Below, piece by piece: positions 57,455-64,000 of a stretch of DNA of 64,000 nucleotides. Source of the stretch: an uncultured Campylobacter sp. (lineage in GTDB: Bacteria > Campylobacterota > Campylobacteria > Campylobacterales > Campylobacteraceae). The first letter of the stretch is position 1. Each line of letters opens with the position of its first letter. Position numbers and translations under genes: made by a program. Where the stretch lies: the NCBI GenBank assembly GCA_945873855.1, contig CAMCEN010000002.1, positions 62,001 through 126,000 on the forward strand, given 5' to 3'. Under the pieces are notes generated by a model, which was not told the origin of the DNA, did no database searches, and saw only the letters and a program-made list of their open reading frames with translations.

Positions 57455-58879
57455 TTATTTTTTAAGCGCTTTGCGAACACCCTCGGCATACTCTGGGCTA
57501 ATTTGCTCAAATAGTCCAAGTGCTCTATCAATTATTTTTTGCTCTACGCCGTCCATGCTCTCAGCGATGTTTGAGTATAGTCTTTCTTTCTCATCGCTTG
57601 GCAAGATTTTATATAGATCGATTGCACCCATGAAATCATTATCATGTTGATCGTATTTATCAGCTGCACCCTCAATTGCCAAAGCTGGCTCAAGGTATTT
57701 TTTATCCTCAGTAGGTCCATTATAACTATTTGGCTCGTAGTATACACCGCTTTCTACATTGTAGCTGCCATTATTCATGCTACCACCACGGTAAGAGTTA
57801 TTTACCTCTACAATTGGTTTATTGACTGGCAATTGTTGATAATGCACGCCTAGGCGGTAGCGTTGTGCGTCTGGGTAGCTAAAAGTTCTAGCTTGTAGCA
57901 TTCTATCAGGGCTTATGCCGATACCTGGGACTATATTACTTGGGCTAAATGCTGCTTGCTCTACTTCGTTAAAGTAGTTTTCAGGGTTTTTATTTAAGGT
58001 CATCACACCAACTTGAATTAGTGGATAGTCTTTGTGTGGCCATACTTTTGTTAGATCAAATGGATTAAATGGACACGCTTTTGCTTGTGCTTCTGTCATG
58101 ATTTGAATTTTAAAATCCCATTTTGGATAATCGCCTTTTTCAATGCTCTCATATAGATCTCTTTGGTGGCTCTCACGGCATTTACCGATAAGCTCAGCAG
58201 CTTCTTTGTTTGTTAGGTTTTTGATACCTTGGCGAGTTTTGAAGTGGAACTTAACCCAAAATCTCTCACCTTTATCATTTATAAGACTATAAGTGTGAGA
58301 GCCAAAGCCGTGCATATGGCGGTAGCTAGCTGGAATTCCACGATCACTCATTAGAATCATTACTTGATGCATTGTCTCAGGATTTAGGCTCCAAAAATCC
58401 CACGCTGCGTTGTTTGAGCGAAGGTTTGTGCGAGGGTCACGCTTTTGGCTATGGATGAAATCAGGGAATTTAAATCCATCACGGATAAAGAAAGTTGGAG
58501 TGTTATTTCCAACTAAATCCCAGTTTCCTTCTTTTGTGTAAAACTTAAGGGCAAAGCCACGAACATCACGCTCAGCGTCCGCTGCGCCAGCCTCGCCTGC
58601 TACTGTTGAGAAGCGGATGAAAAGTTTAGTTTTCTCGCCTTTTTTAAATAGACTTGCTTTTGTGTATTTGCTGATGTCTTCTGTGATTTCTAGCTCGCCG
58701 TATGCGCCAGAGCCTTTTGCGTGAACTGTGCGCTCTGGAATTCTTTCTCTGTTTTGAAATGCTAGTTTTTCAAGTAGCATGTAGTCTTGAAGCAATACTG
58801 GACCTCTAGGGCCTGCTGTAAGGCTGTTTTGATTGTCGCCGATTGGATTGCCGCTTGCTGTGTTTAAGATTTTACTCAT
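57455..58879 (-). CDS. katA: Catalase KatA (clade 3 heme catalase)
   Basis: A 474-residue monofunctional catalase that removes hydrogen peroxide. The catalytic His lies in [13 protein letters not shown] (about residue 53), the Asn in [13 protein letters not shown], and the heme-ligating Tyr in [14 protein letters not shown]. Length fits small-subunit clade 3 enzymes. It has an excellent TTAAAGGAGA ribosome site and TATAAT promoter. C. jejuni katA is repressed by PerR and Fur; the AT-rich palindromic stretch upstream (58940-58970) could hold such an operator. Confidence 0.97.
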   Translation of the reverse strand: MSKILNTASGNPIGDNQNSLTAGPRGPVLLQDYMLLEKLAFQNRERIPERTVHAKGSGAYGELEITEDISKYTKASLFKKGEKTKLFIRFSTVAGEAGAADAERDVRGFALKFYTKEGNWDLVGNNTPTFFIRDGFKFPDFIHSQKRDPRTNLRSNNAAWDFWSLNPETMHQVMILMSDRGIPASYRHMHGFGSHTYSLINDKGERFWVKFHFKTRQGIKNLTNKEAAELIGKCRESHQRDLYESIEKGDYPKWDFKIQIMTEAQAKACPFNPFDLTKVWPHKDYPLIQVGVMTLNKNPENYFNEVEQAAFSPSNIVPGIGISPDRMLQARTFSYPDAQRYRLGVHYQQLPVNKPIVEVNNSYRGGSMNNGSYNVESGVYYEPNSYNGPTEDKKYLEPALAIEGAADKYDQHDNDFMGAIDLYKILPSDEKERLYSNIAESMDGVEQKIIDRALGLFEQISPEYAEGVRKALKK

Positions 58880-58908
58880 CTTGTTCTCCTTTAAATTTGA
58901 TTTGCGAA

Positions 58909-58970
58909 ATTATACTAAGCTTTTATAAAATATTTTCTAAATAATAATTTTTATTGATAACAATTTATGC
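58909..58970 (-). promoter_or_regulatory. katA promoter with possible PerR/Fur operator
   Basis: On the minus strand AGTATAATTTCGC gives a TATAAT -10 (58914-58909). Upstream, AATTGTTATCAATAAAAATT and ATTATTATTT form imperfect inverted AT repeats of the size bound by PerR or Fur. The operator reading is inferred from C. jejuni regulation. Confidence 0.5.
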
Positions 58971-58984
58971 TTATCTAAATGTTT

Positions 58985-59222
58985 TTAAAATTCCGTCATT
59001 GCGAGCGAAGCGAAGCAATCTCTATAAAAATCCCCGCCTTGCGTGTTCTGTGTTATCCCCAGCTTGAGCTGAGGATCTCTATACGGAATTTTAGAATTCT
59101 CTAGCACTGAGATCACCCGGTCAAGCCGGGTGATGACACAGACTTGGGAATTCTAGAATTCCTAGGGAATTCTAGAATTTATTCTAGGGAATTCTAGATT
59201 TTTGCTAGGGAATTCTAGAATT
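58985..59222. repeat. Mosaic repeat region between katA and the pseudouridine synthase
   Basis: One GTCATTGCGAGCGAAGCGAA element (58996-59024), one GTTATCCCCAGCTTGAGCTG element (59052-59085), one GATCACCCGGTCAAGCCGGG...GATGACACA inverted form (59109-59141), then several GAATTC palindromes running into the 3' end of the next gene. No gene seen. Confidence 0.85.
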
Positions 59223-60165
59223 CCTTAGCTGAGAAAATCTCATAATGCTGCCCTCTAAAATCAAAAACCAAGCCCTTTGCGTGTAGCATTAGCCTTTTTG
59301 CGCCTGTTTTTGCCACTCGCTCAGGCTCACTCATTTTATTATCTAGAATTCTCTCTATATCGCTTTTTTCTAGATTATAAAGTGGATCGCCTAAGATTGC
59401 GTGTCCCACGCTGTGTAAATGCAGCCTGATTTGATGCTGTCTGCCAGTAAGCGGATAGCACTCTACAAGCGTGGAGTTTTCTAGGAATTCTAGAATTCTT
59501 AGCAAAGTAACAGCCCTTTTGCCTTTTGGATTTATCTCCATTTTTTGCTTTGTATGCCCAGCTAGAGGCCCAAGGCTCATACTTTTATCGATCACAAAGC
59601 CATTAAAATCACTTAGGAATTCTAGTTTGCCAAAAAACTCGTCAAAACTCTCGGCGCAAAACTGCCTTAGCCCTGTACTGCGCAGATCCCCACGCACAAG
59701 AGCAAGATAGCTTTTTAGCACTTTTCGCTCTTCAAAAAGTGCTTTTAGCTCTTTTGCCGAGTTTTTGCTCTTTGCTACAAGCAAAAGCCCGCTAGTCTCA
59801 GCGTCTAGGCGGTGCGCCACGCAAGCCTCCCGCCCATATAAATGCCAAATCTCATCATACATATTATAAGGGCTATTTCTGCCATTTGGGTGCGAACAAA
59901 TGCCGCTGGGCTTCTCAAACACGGCAAAATCATCTGTCTCAAAAACTGGCTTTAAACCTTTGGGATAGCAAATATAATCAATCATAAAAAGCTCGCCGCT
60001 AAAAAGCTCATTTTTTGCCAAAGTGCGAGCGCTGCTATCCAAAATTCGCCCTTTATCGCAGAGATTTTGCGCTTTTTTCATGCTAAAACCAAGGCGGTTT
60101 AATGCGCTAAATACTCGCTCGTTTTTGGCAAAGCCGATTTTTACAAGTTCGTAGCCCAAATTCAT
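59215..60165 (-). CDS. RluA-family pseudouridine synthase
   Basis: A 316-residue RNA-modifying enzyme. An S4-like N-terminal part (about 15-75; FSALNRLGFSMKKAQNLCDKGRI) is followed by the catalytic domain with the Asp in VAHRLDAETSGLLLVAK (near residue 120) and LTGRQHQIRLHL. RILEFLENSTL near residue 227 is encoded over an AGAATTCTAGAATTCC palindrome (59481-59497), so an insertion in an enzyme core is again tolerated. It is divergent from purB, the pair order known from C. jejuni (Cj0022c/Cj0023). The rRNA target is not assignable. Confidence 0.92.
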   Translation of the reverse strand: MNLGYELVKIGFAKNERVFSALNRLGFSMKKAQNLCDKGRILDSSARTLAKNELFSGELFMIDYICYPKGLKPVFETDDFAVFEKPSGICSHPNGRNSPYNMYDEIWHLYGREACVAHRLDAETSGLLLVAKSKNSAKELKALFEERKVLKSYLALVRGDLRSTGLRQFCAESFDEFFGKLEFLSDFNGFVIDKSMSLGPLAGHTKQKMEINPKGKRAVTLLRILEFLENSTLVECYPLTGRQHQIRLHLHSVGHAILGDPLYNLEKSDIERILDNKMSEPERVAKTGAKRLMLHAKGLVFDFRGQHYEIFSAKEF

Positions 60166-60244
60166 CCTTTAAAAGTAAAATTAAAGCGTGATTTTAATAT
60201 AATTTTAGCTAAATTTTAAAAAACTCAGCACAAAAGGGGCAAAA

Positions 60245-61573
60245 ATGGTAGAAAGATACGCAAGAGAAGCTATGAAAAGCAAGTGGAGCATTCAGGCAAA
60301 ATACGATGCTTGGCTAAAGGTAGAGCTAGCAGCCGTTAGAGCGTGGAATAAGCTAGGGCTTATCACGGACGCGGACTGCGAGAAAATCCAAAAAAACGCT
60401 AAGTTTGACATAGCACGCATTGATGAGATAGAAAAGACCACAAAGCACGATGTGATCGCTTTTTTAACAAGCGTGAGCGAGAGCTTAGGGGATGAGAGCC
60501 GTTTTGTTCACTATGGCATGACTAGCAGCGATTGTATAGACACCGCCGCCGCACTACAAATAAAAGAAAGCTTGGAGCTAATTTTAGCTGACATTAACGA
60601 GTTTTTAAAAGCCCTAAAAGAAAGGGCAATGGAGCATAAAAACACGCTCATGGTGGGCCGCAGCCACGGAATCCACGGAGAGCCGATAACCTTTGGGCTT
60701 GTAATTGCTATCTGGCATGATGAGATAAAAAGAGCAAAAGAGCTGCTAGAACACGCCAAAAAGATAATCAGTGTAGGCGCAATCAGTGGAGCGATGGGAA
60801 ACTTCGCTCACGCACCATTAGAGCTTGAAGAGCTAGTCTGTGCTGAGCTTGGGCTAGGCTGCGCCCCAGCCTCAAATCAAGTAATCCAAAGAGACCGCTA
60901 CGCTCAGGTAATGAGCGCTCTAGCCATCCTAGCTAGTAGCTGCGAGAAAATCGCTGTGGCTGTGCGCCACTATCAGCGCACCGAAGTTTACGAGGCTGAG
61001 GAGTATTTTAGCCCAGGGCAAAAGGGCTCATCAGCTATGCCTCACAAACGAAATCCAGTTCTAAGCGAAAATATAACAGGGCTTTGCCGTATGATACGAA
61101 GCTATGCTACGCCAGCGTTAGAAAATGTCGCTTTGTGGCACGAAAGGGATATCAGCCATAGCTCAGTGGAGCGTTTTATCCTGCCTGATGCTTTTATCAC
61201 CGCTGATTTCATGCTTGGGCGTATTACAGGGCTAATTAAAAACCTAGTCGTATATCCTGAAAATATGATGAAAAATCTAAATTTAACCGGTGGGCTAGTG
61301 TTTTCTCAGCGTGTGCTTTTGGAGCTGCCTAAGCGTGAGATAAGCCGTGAAGATGCCTATAAAATCGTCCAAAGAAACGCTATGAAGGTCTGGGCTGATT
61401 TGCAGCAAGGCAAAAGTGCTTTAAATGACAAGGGCGAGAGCTTGTTTTTACAAAACCTGCTTGGCGATGAAGATTTGCGCTCTAAGCTTAGAGAAAATGA
61501 GATTAGAGCGTGTTTTGACTACTCTTACTATACCAAAAATGTAGATAAAATCTTTGCTAGGGTGTTTTGCTAG
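60245..61573 (+). CDS. purB: Adenylosuccinate lyase
   Basis: A 442-residue lyase acting twice in purine synthesis. The superfamily signature GSSAMPHKRNPVLSENI (near residue 262, with the catalytic Ser) and MTSSDCIDTAAALQIKESL, RSHGIHGEPITFG with the catalytic His, are all present. An AAAAGGGGC site precedes the ATG. The end is followed by an inverted repeat shared with the small downstream gene. Confidence 0.97.
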   Translation: MVERYAREAMKSKWSIQAKYDAWLKVELAAVRAWNKLGLITDADCEKIQKNAKFDIARIDEIEKTTKHDVIAFLTSVSESLGDESRFVHYGMTSSDCIDTAAALQIKESLELILADINEFLKALKERAMEHKNTLMVGRSHGIHGEPITFGLVIAIWHDEIKRAKELLEHAKKIISVGAISGAMGNFAHAPLELEELVCAELGLGCAPASNQVIQRDRYAQVMSALAILASSCEKIAVAVRHYQRTEVYEAEEYFSPGQKGSSAMPHKRNPVLSENITGLCRMIRSYATPALENVALWHERDISHSSVERFILPDAFITADFMLGRITGLIKNLVVYPENMMKNLNLTGGLVFSQRVLLELPKREISREDAYKIVQRNAMKVWADLQQGKSALNDKGESLFLQNLLGDEDLRSKLRENEIRACFDYSYYTKNVDKIFARVFC

Positions 61574-61583
61574 GCGCTTTTTA

Positions 61584-61634
61584 CTGCTGCGGCTGTGGGT
61601 GAAGATGCGTTTATTTTCAAGCCCACAGCAGCAA
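61584..61634. terminator. Hairpin between convergent purB and small membrane gene
   Basis: CTGCTGCGGCTGTGGG (61590-61605) pairs with CCCACAGCAGCA (61622-61633) across a 16-base loop. It lies between two convergent genes and may stop or stabilise both transcripts. There is no strong T-run on either strand, so this is not a textbook intrinsic terminator. Confidence 0.45.
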
Positions 61635-61645
61635 AAGCACTAAAC

Positions 61646-61753
61646 TCAAGCTGTTTTTATATCTTTTTTTTCTAAATTATCATAATACTTAAAAGCAAAC
61701 GCCAAAATACCAGCAGCAAAAAACAACACGCCTAAAAGCACAAATCCACTCAT
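61646..61753 (-). CDS. 35-residue single-helix membrane protein
   Basis: ATG at 61753, TGA at 61646-61648. The sequence is one helix (GFVLLGVLFFAAGILAFAF, about 3-21) followed by a charged tail (KYYDNLEKKDIKTA). AAAGGATAAAA is a strong ribosome site and a TATAAT box lies 18 bp upstream of the ATG. Layout and the KTA end resemble the 31-residue protein at 57.0 kb. Function unknown. Confidence 0.65.
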   Translation of the reverse strand: MSGFVLLGVLFFAAGILAFAFKYYDNLEKKDIKTA

Positions 61754-61770
61754 TTTTATCCTTTGAGAAA

Positions 61771-61776
61771 ATTATA
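61771..61776 (-). promoter_or_regulatory. -10 box for the 35-residue membrane protein
   Basis: Minus-strand CTGCTATAATTTTC, the same TGCTATAAT form as in front of the 66-residue gene. Confidence 0.6.
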
Positions 61777-61836
61777 GCAGTTTTGGATAAAATTTTGGCG
61801 CAAAATAAAAAATTCACAGCTAATTCTAGAATTCCC

Positions 61837-61867
61837 TAAACTTTATTTTTTTTTGCCGATATATAAT
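61837..61867 (+). promoter_or_regulatory. FliA (sigma28)-like promoter, overlapping a TATAAT
   Basis: TAAACTTT (61837-61844), 10 bp of mainly T, then GCCGATAT (61855-61862). This is 7 of 8 at each box against the TAAAGTTT / GCCGATAA sigma28 consensus, with spacing one short of the usual 11. TATAAT at 61862-61867 could instead be a sigma70 -10, so the assignment is open. Confidence 0.5.
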
Positions 61868-61893
61868 CTAGAATTTGCTAAAAAGACTAGAAA

Positions 61894-62886
61894 ATGGCAG
61901 AACTAGGATACTACAACTACTACAATGTAAAAGGCAGGCTAAATGTAGACAAGCCCCTTGATACCTACGCTAAGCGCATGGAGCTGCGAAATGGCGATGA
62001 GCTAAACGCTAATAGCACCGACCCAAGCAAAGGCATAGAAGGGCAAATCCGCAAATTACAAGAGCATTTAAACGACACAGCCGCCGCAAACCGCGCGATA
62101 TATAAGGACAAAGAAAGCTTAAAGCTTGGATTAAAGAAAAAATACTTTGGCGATGAGTATAACGCTGTAACTTTCAAATGGCGTTGGGACGAACATAAAG
62201 AGCTTTTTGCTATGTATGAAAACGAGCTTAGCATGAGTATGTTTGGGAAGATCTCAAACCTAGCTGACCCACGCATAGTCCAAGGTGGCGAGAGCTTTGA
62301 AGAGGAAGAAAATCGCCTAAATAAAGAGCGCCAAAGTGCTATCTCAGCGCAGTTTGGCAAACTTCTAGCAAATAACGGCGTAGAAAATAACGGCGCTTTG
62401 CTAATAGACTTTGATATTTATGAAATGAAAGCGGTGGTAAGTGGCAGCGAAAATAGCGATAATAACGGCAAAATAGCTAGCCTTTTAAACGAGCTTGGTG
62501 GTGGCAAAAACGCAAGGCAGCTATTTTATTTTGCGCTAAAAAATAATGGAGTTTTAAGCTATGAGAGCCAGCAAGAAAGCCTACATAAATGGCGAGCTGT
62601 GAGTAATTTTGCTGATTTTACTGGGCTTGATTTAAGGGATTTTAGCCTTAAAAATGGCGAGTTTGTAGGTAAGGACGGCACAAAAGCACTTGATTTGCTT
62701 AAAGTTGGCGTAGCAAATAGCTCTACGCCAGCTGATTTTAAAGGCGTGGCGTATGAATACGCAAAGGGCTTTATAGATGAAATGGCAAGCCTTGGCGGAC
62801 TTGAAAAAGTACCAGATCTAAAAGTATCTATCGCCTATGATAAAGAAAGCGGCTTTTACGCTCCAAAGAGCGATTTTTACGCTTAA
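61894..62886 (+). CDS. 330-residue protein of unknown function, possibly flagellum-co-regulated
   Basis: I do not recognise it. It has no signal peptide, no transmembrane helix and no cysteine. It is rich in Asn, Glu, Lys and Tyr and mainly helical, with a charged region at about 45-75 and an Asn/Gly-rich stretch at about 180-205. The N-terminus is MAELGYYNYYNVKGRLNV. A sigma28-like promoter sits 32 bp upstream, and C. jejuni FliA transcribes several non-flagellar secreted or colonisation proteins, so export through the flagellar apparatus is conceivable. Repeats lie on both sides. Confidence 0.7.
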   Translation: MAELGYYNYYNVKGRLNVDKPLDTYAKRMELRNGDELNANSTDPSKGIEGQIRKLQEHLNDTAAANRAIYKDKESLKLGLKKKYFGDEYNAVTFKWRWDEHKELFAMYENELSMSMFGKISNLADPRIVQGGESFEEEENRLNKERQSAISAQFGKLLANNGVENNGALLIDFDIYEMKAVVSGSENSDNNGKIASLLNELGGGKNARQLFYFALKNNGVLSYESQQESLHKWRAVSNFADFTGLDLRDFSLKNGEFVGKDGTKALDLLKVGVANSSTPADFKGVAYEYAKGFIDEMASLGGLEKVPDLKVSIAYDKESGFYAPKSDFYA

Positions 62887-62887
62887 A

Positions 62888-62982
62888 CGCTAGGGAATTC
62901 TAGAATTCCCTAAGTAAATTCTAGAATTCCTAAATAAAAAATACCCCCTAACCCATAAAAAAATCTAGAATTCCCTAGAATT
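62888..62982. repeat. GAATTC repeats with TACCCCCTAACCC
   Basis: Two palindromes, one AAATACCCCCTAACCC copy (62940-62955) and a further GAATTC unit. The remaining leader to 63064 is AT-rich. Confidence 0.82.
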
Positions 62983-63064
62983 TACTTTTAAAAAAATCTA
63001 TTATTTTAAGGCTGGTTTGAACAATTCTTGCTAAAATTGCCAAAATTTTTTTCAAAGAAAAGTT

Positions 63065-64000
63065 ATGCAAAAGTTTGATTTTAGTGCTATTAGCGATATG
63101 TGCGTCAAATGCGGTAAGTGTAAGCCAAATTGCACCATTTTTAAAATCAGTGGCGATGAGGTGCGAAGTCCAAGGGGATTTTTAGACCTCATCGGTACGT
63201 ATAATCGTGGCGAGATGAAGCTTGATAAGAACGCAAAGAGCATATTTGAGAGCTGTTTTTTGTGTACAAACTGCGTGGAGGCCTGCCCTGCTTCGCTACC
63301 AGTGGATGAAATGATAGAAAATGTCCGCTTTGATCTAGCGCAAAAATACGGAATTTCGTGGTATAAAAGGCTGTTTTTTTACCTGCTGCGCCACCGAAAA
63401 ATCATGGATTTTGCCGCTCGCCTTGGCTATGTGTTTAAAAGCTGTGGATTTAGAGAGCATGATAATGATACAATGCAGCCAAAGTTCGCTCTACCTATGC
63501 TAAAAAAAGAGCGCCTTTTGCCAAATCCTAGCAAAAAATCTTTTCTAAACTCTCACCCTGAGATTATAAAAAACGGCGAGCGCCAAGTTGGCATTTTTAT
63601 AGGCTGCATGGCAAACTACGCCTACACTGATACCGGAGAGGGTCTGCTAAAAATCCTAAAAGAGCTTGGCATCTCAGCGCATCTTATGAAAAAGCAACTT
63701 TGCTGCGCTGCGCCTGCGTATTTTACCGGCGATTTTGCCACTGTGGAGGCAAATGCGAAAAAAAATATTGCGTATTTTGAAAAAGTGCTAGAAAGCTGCG
63801 AGGCGATAATCTGCCCAGAGGCTACTTGCTCTGCTATGCTAAAGGTAGATTACGAGCGGTTTTTTGAGCATGATGAGCACTGGAAAGAGCGGGCTAAAAG
63901 GGTGATGAGCAAGCTCTATTTGGCGACTGAGTATTTTGTGAAATTCACTGATCTAGAGCAGATTTTGGAGCAAAAGACAGAGGGCAAAGAAAAACTCGCC
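63065..64000 (+). CDS. GlcF/LutA-type Fe-S oxidoreductase subunit, 3' truncated by window
   Basis: ATG at 63065 follows AAAGAAAAG; the frame stays open for 312 codons to the window edge. Two [4Fe-4S] ferredoxin sites are visible: CVKCGKCKPNC (about 13-23) and CFLCTNCVEAC (about 62-72). A CCG-type domain follows: FIGCMANYAYTD near 180, KQLCCAAPAYF near 212, ICPEATC near 250. Such subunits pass electrons from glycolate or lactate dehydrogenases to the quinone pool. The CC-A in place of CC-G is a variant. Substrate partner genes would lie beyond the window. Confidence 0.9.
   Translation, partial: MQKFDFSAISDMCVKCGKCKPNCTIFKISGDEVRSPRGFLDLIGTYNRGEMKLDKNAKSIFESCFLCTNCVEACPASLPVDEMIENVRFDLAQKYGISWYKRLFFYLLRHRKIMDFAARLGYVFKSCGFREHDNDTMQPKFALPMLKKERLLPNPSKKSFLNSHPEIIKNGERQVGIFIGCMANYAYTDTGEGLLKILKELGISAHLMKKQLCCAAPAYFTGDFATVEANAKKNIAYFEKVLESCEAIICPEATCSAMLKVDYERFFEHDEHWKERAKRVMSKLYLATEYFVKFTDLEQILEQKTEGKEKLA

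Noticed and set aside
61855-61867. GCCGATAT as proof of sigma28 control
   Set aside because: A TATAAT overlaps it, so it was kept only as a hypothesis and not as a firm promoter call.

Overview
The window comes from an AT-rich member of the Campylobacterota, most likely a Campylobacter outside the best-known thermophilic species. The evidence is gene content and order. Several runs match the order I recall in C. jejuni: tal-serB-cheW-cheA(Y)-cheV-lpxH, hemN-(Cj0993c-like)-argF-hemB, cdsA-dxr-pgp1, purA-fliJ-motE-like, pyrG-recJ, a SurA-like gene next to gltX, a pseudouridine synthase divergent from purB, and katA near an ankyrin-repeat gene. Most of the window is housekeeping chromosome. No prophage, IS element, CRISPR array, rRNA or tRNA was recognised. 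One structured RNA, rnpB, lies on the minus strand.

Layout. 1-5.1 kb: 3' part of miaA, a class D beta-lactamase, moaA, a SurA-like chaperone, gltX. 5.1-9.7 kb: an AGCS-type symporter followed by four overlapping genes that look like a licABCD (phosphocholine) operon. 9.8-23.7 kb: dapB, purF, a secreted metallo-beta-lactamase-fold protein, lpxB, surE, ispDF, a BI-1-like protein, secG, frr, pyrE, an RDD protein, cdsA, dxr, pgp1, carbonic anhydrase and a tiny acidic protein. 24-29.4 kb: nitroreductase, rnpB, an LptF/G permease, an ITPase-family nucleotidase, topA. 29.8-44 kb, all minus: recJ, pyrG, a PilT-like ATPase, tal, serB, cheW, cheA, cheV, lpxH, proC, a DUF5718-like gene, hemN. 44-56.3 kb, minus: an NhaC-like antiporter, a Lys/Ala/Thr-rich protein, argF, hemB, a MotE-like protein, fliJ, purA, a hisZ-like gene and a 1380-residue PAS-GGDEF-EAL protein. 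56.5-64 kb: the ankyrin gene with two tiny membrane-protein genes, katA, a pseudouridine synthase, purB, a 35-residue membrane protein, a gene of unknown function with a FliA-like promoter, and a truncated GlcF/LutA-type iron-sulfur protein.

The most striking feature is not a gene. A palindrome, GGAATTCTAGAATTCC and its half-site variants, occupies almost every intergenic gap and also sits in frame inside genes; I estimate well over a hundred copies by eye, without an exact count. It is mixed with three other repeat families: GGGGGTTAGGGGGTA; GTCATTGCGAGCGAAGC...AATCTC and GTCATCCTCGGGCTTGACCC types; and GCTTCGCATCCGCTGG inverted pairs. Every copy of the main palindrome, including most degenerate ones, keeps RAATTY, the motif whose methylation marks DNA for uptake in C. 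jejuni. That makes a self-DNA or uptake-signal role a testable idea.

Functionally the window combines nucleotide and cofactor synthesis (purF, purA, purB, pyrE, pyrG, moaA, hemB, hemN, ispDF, dxr), envelope building (lpxB, lpxH, an LptF/G permease, pgp1, cdsA, lic-like genes), chemotaxis and motility (cheV/A/W, fliJ, motE-like, pilT-like) and peroxide defence (katA with the ankyrin gene).
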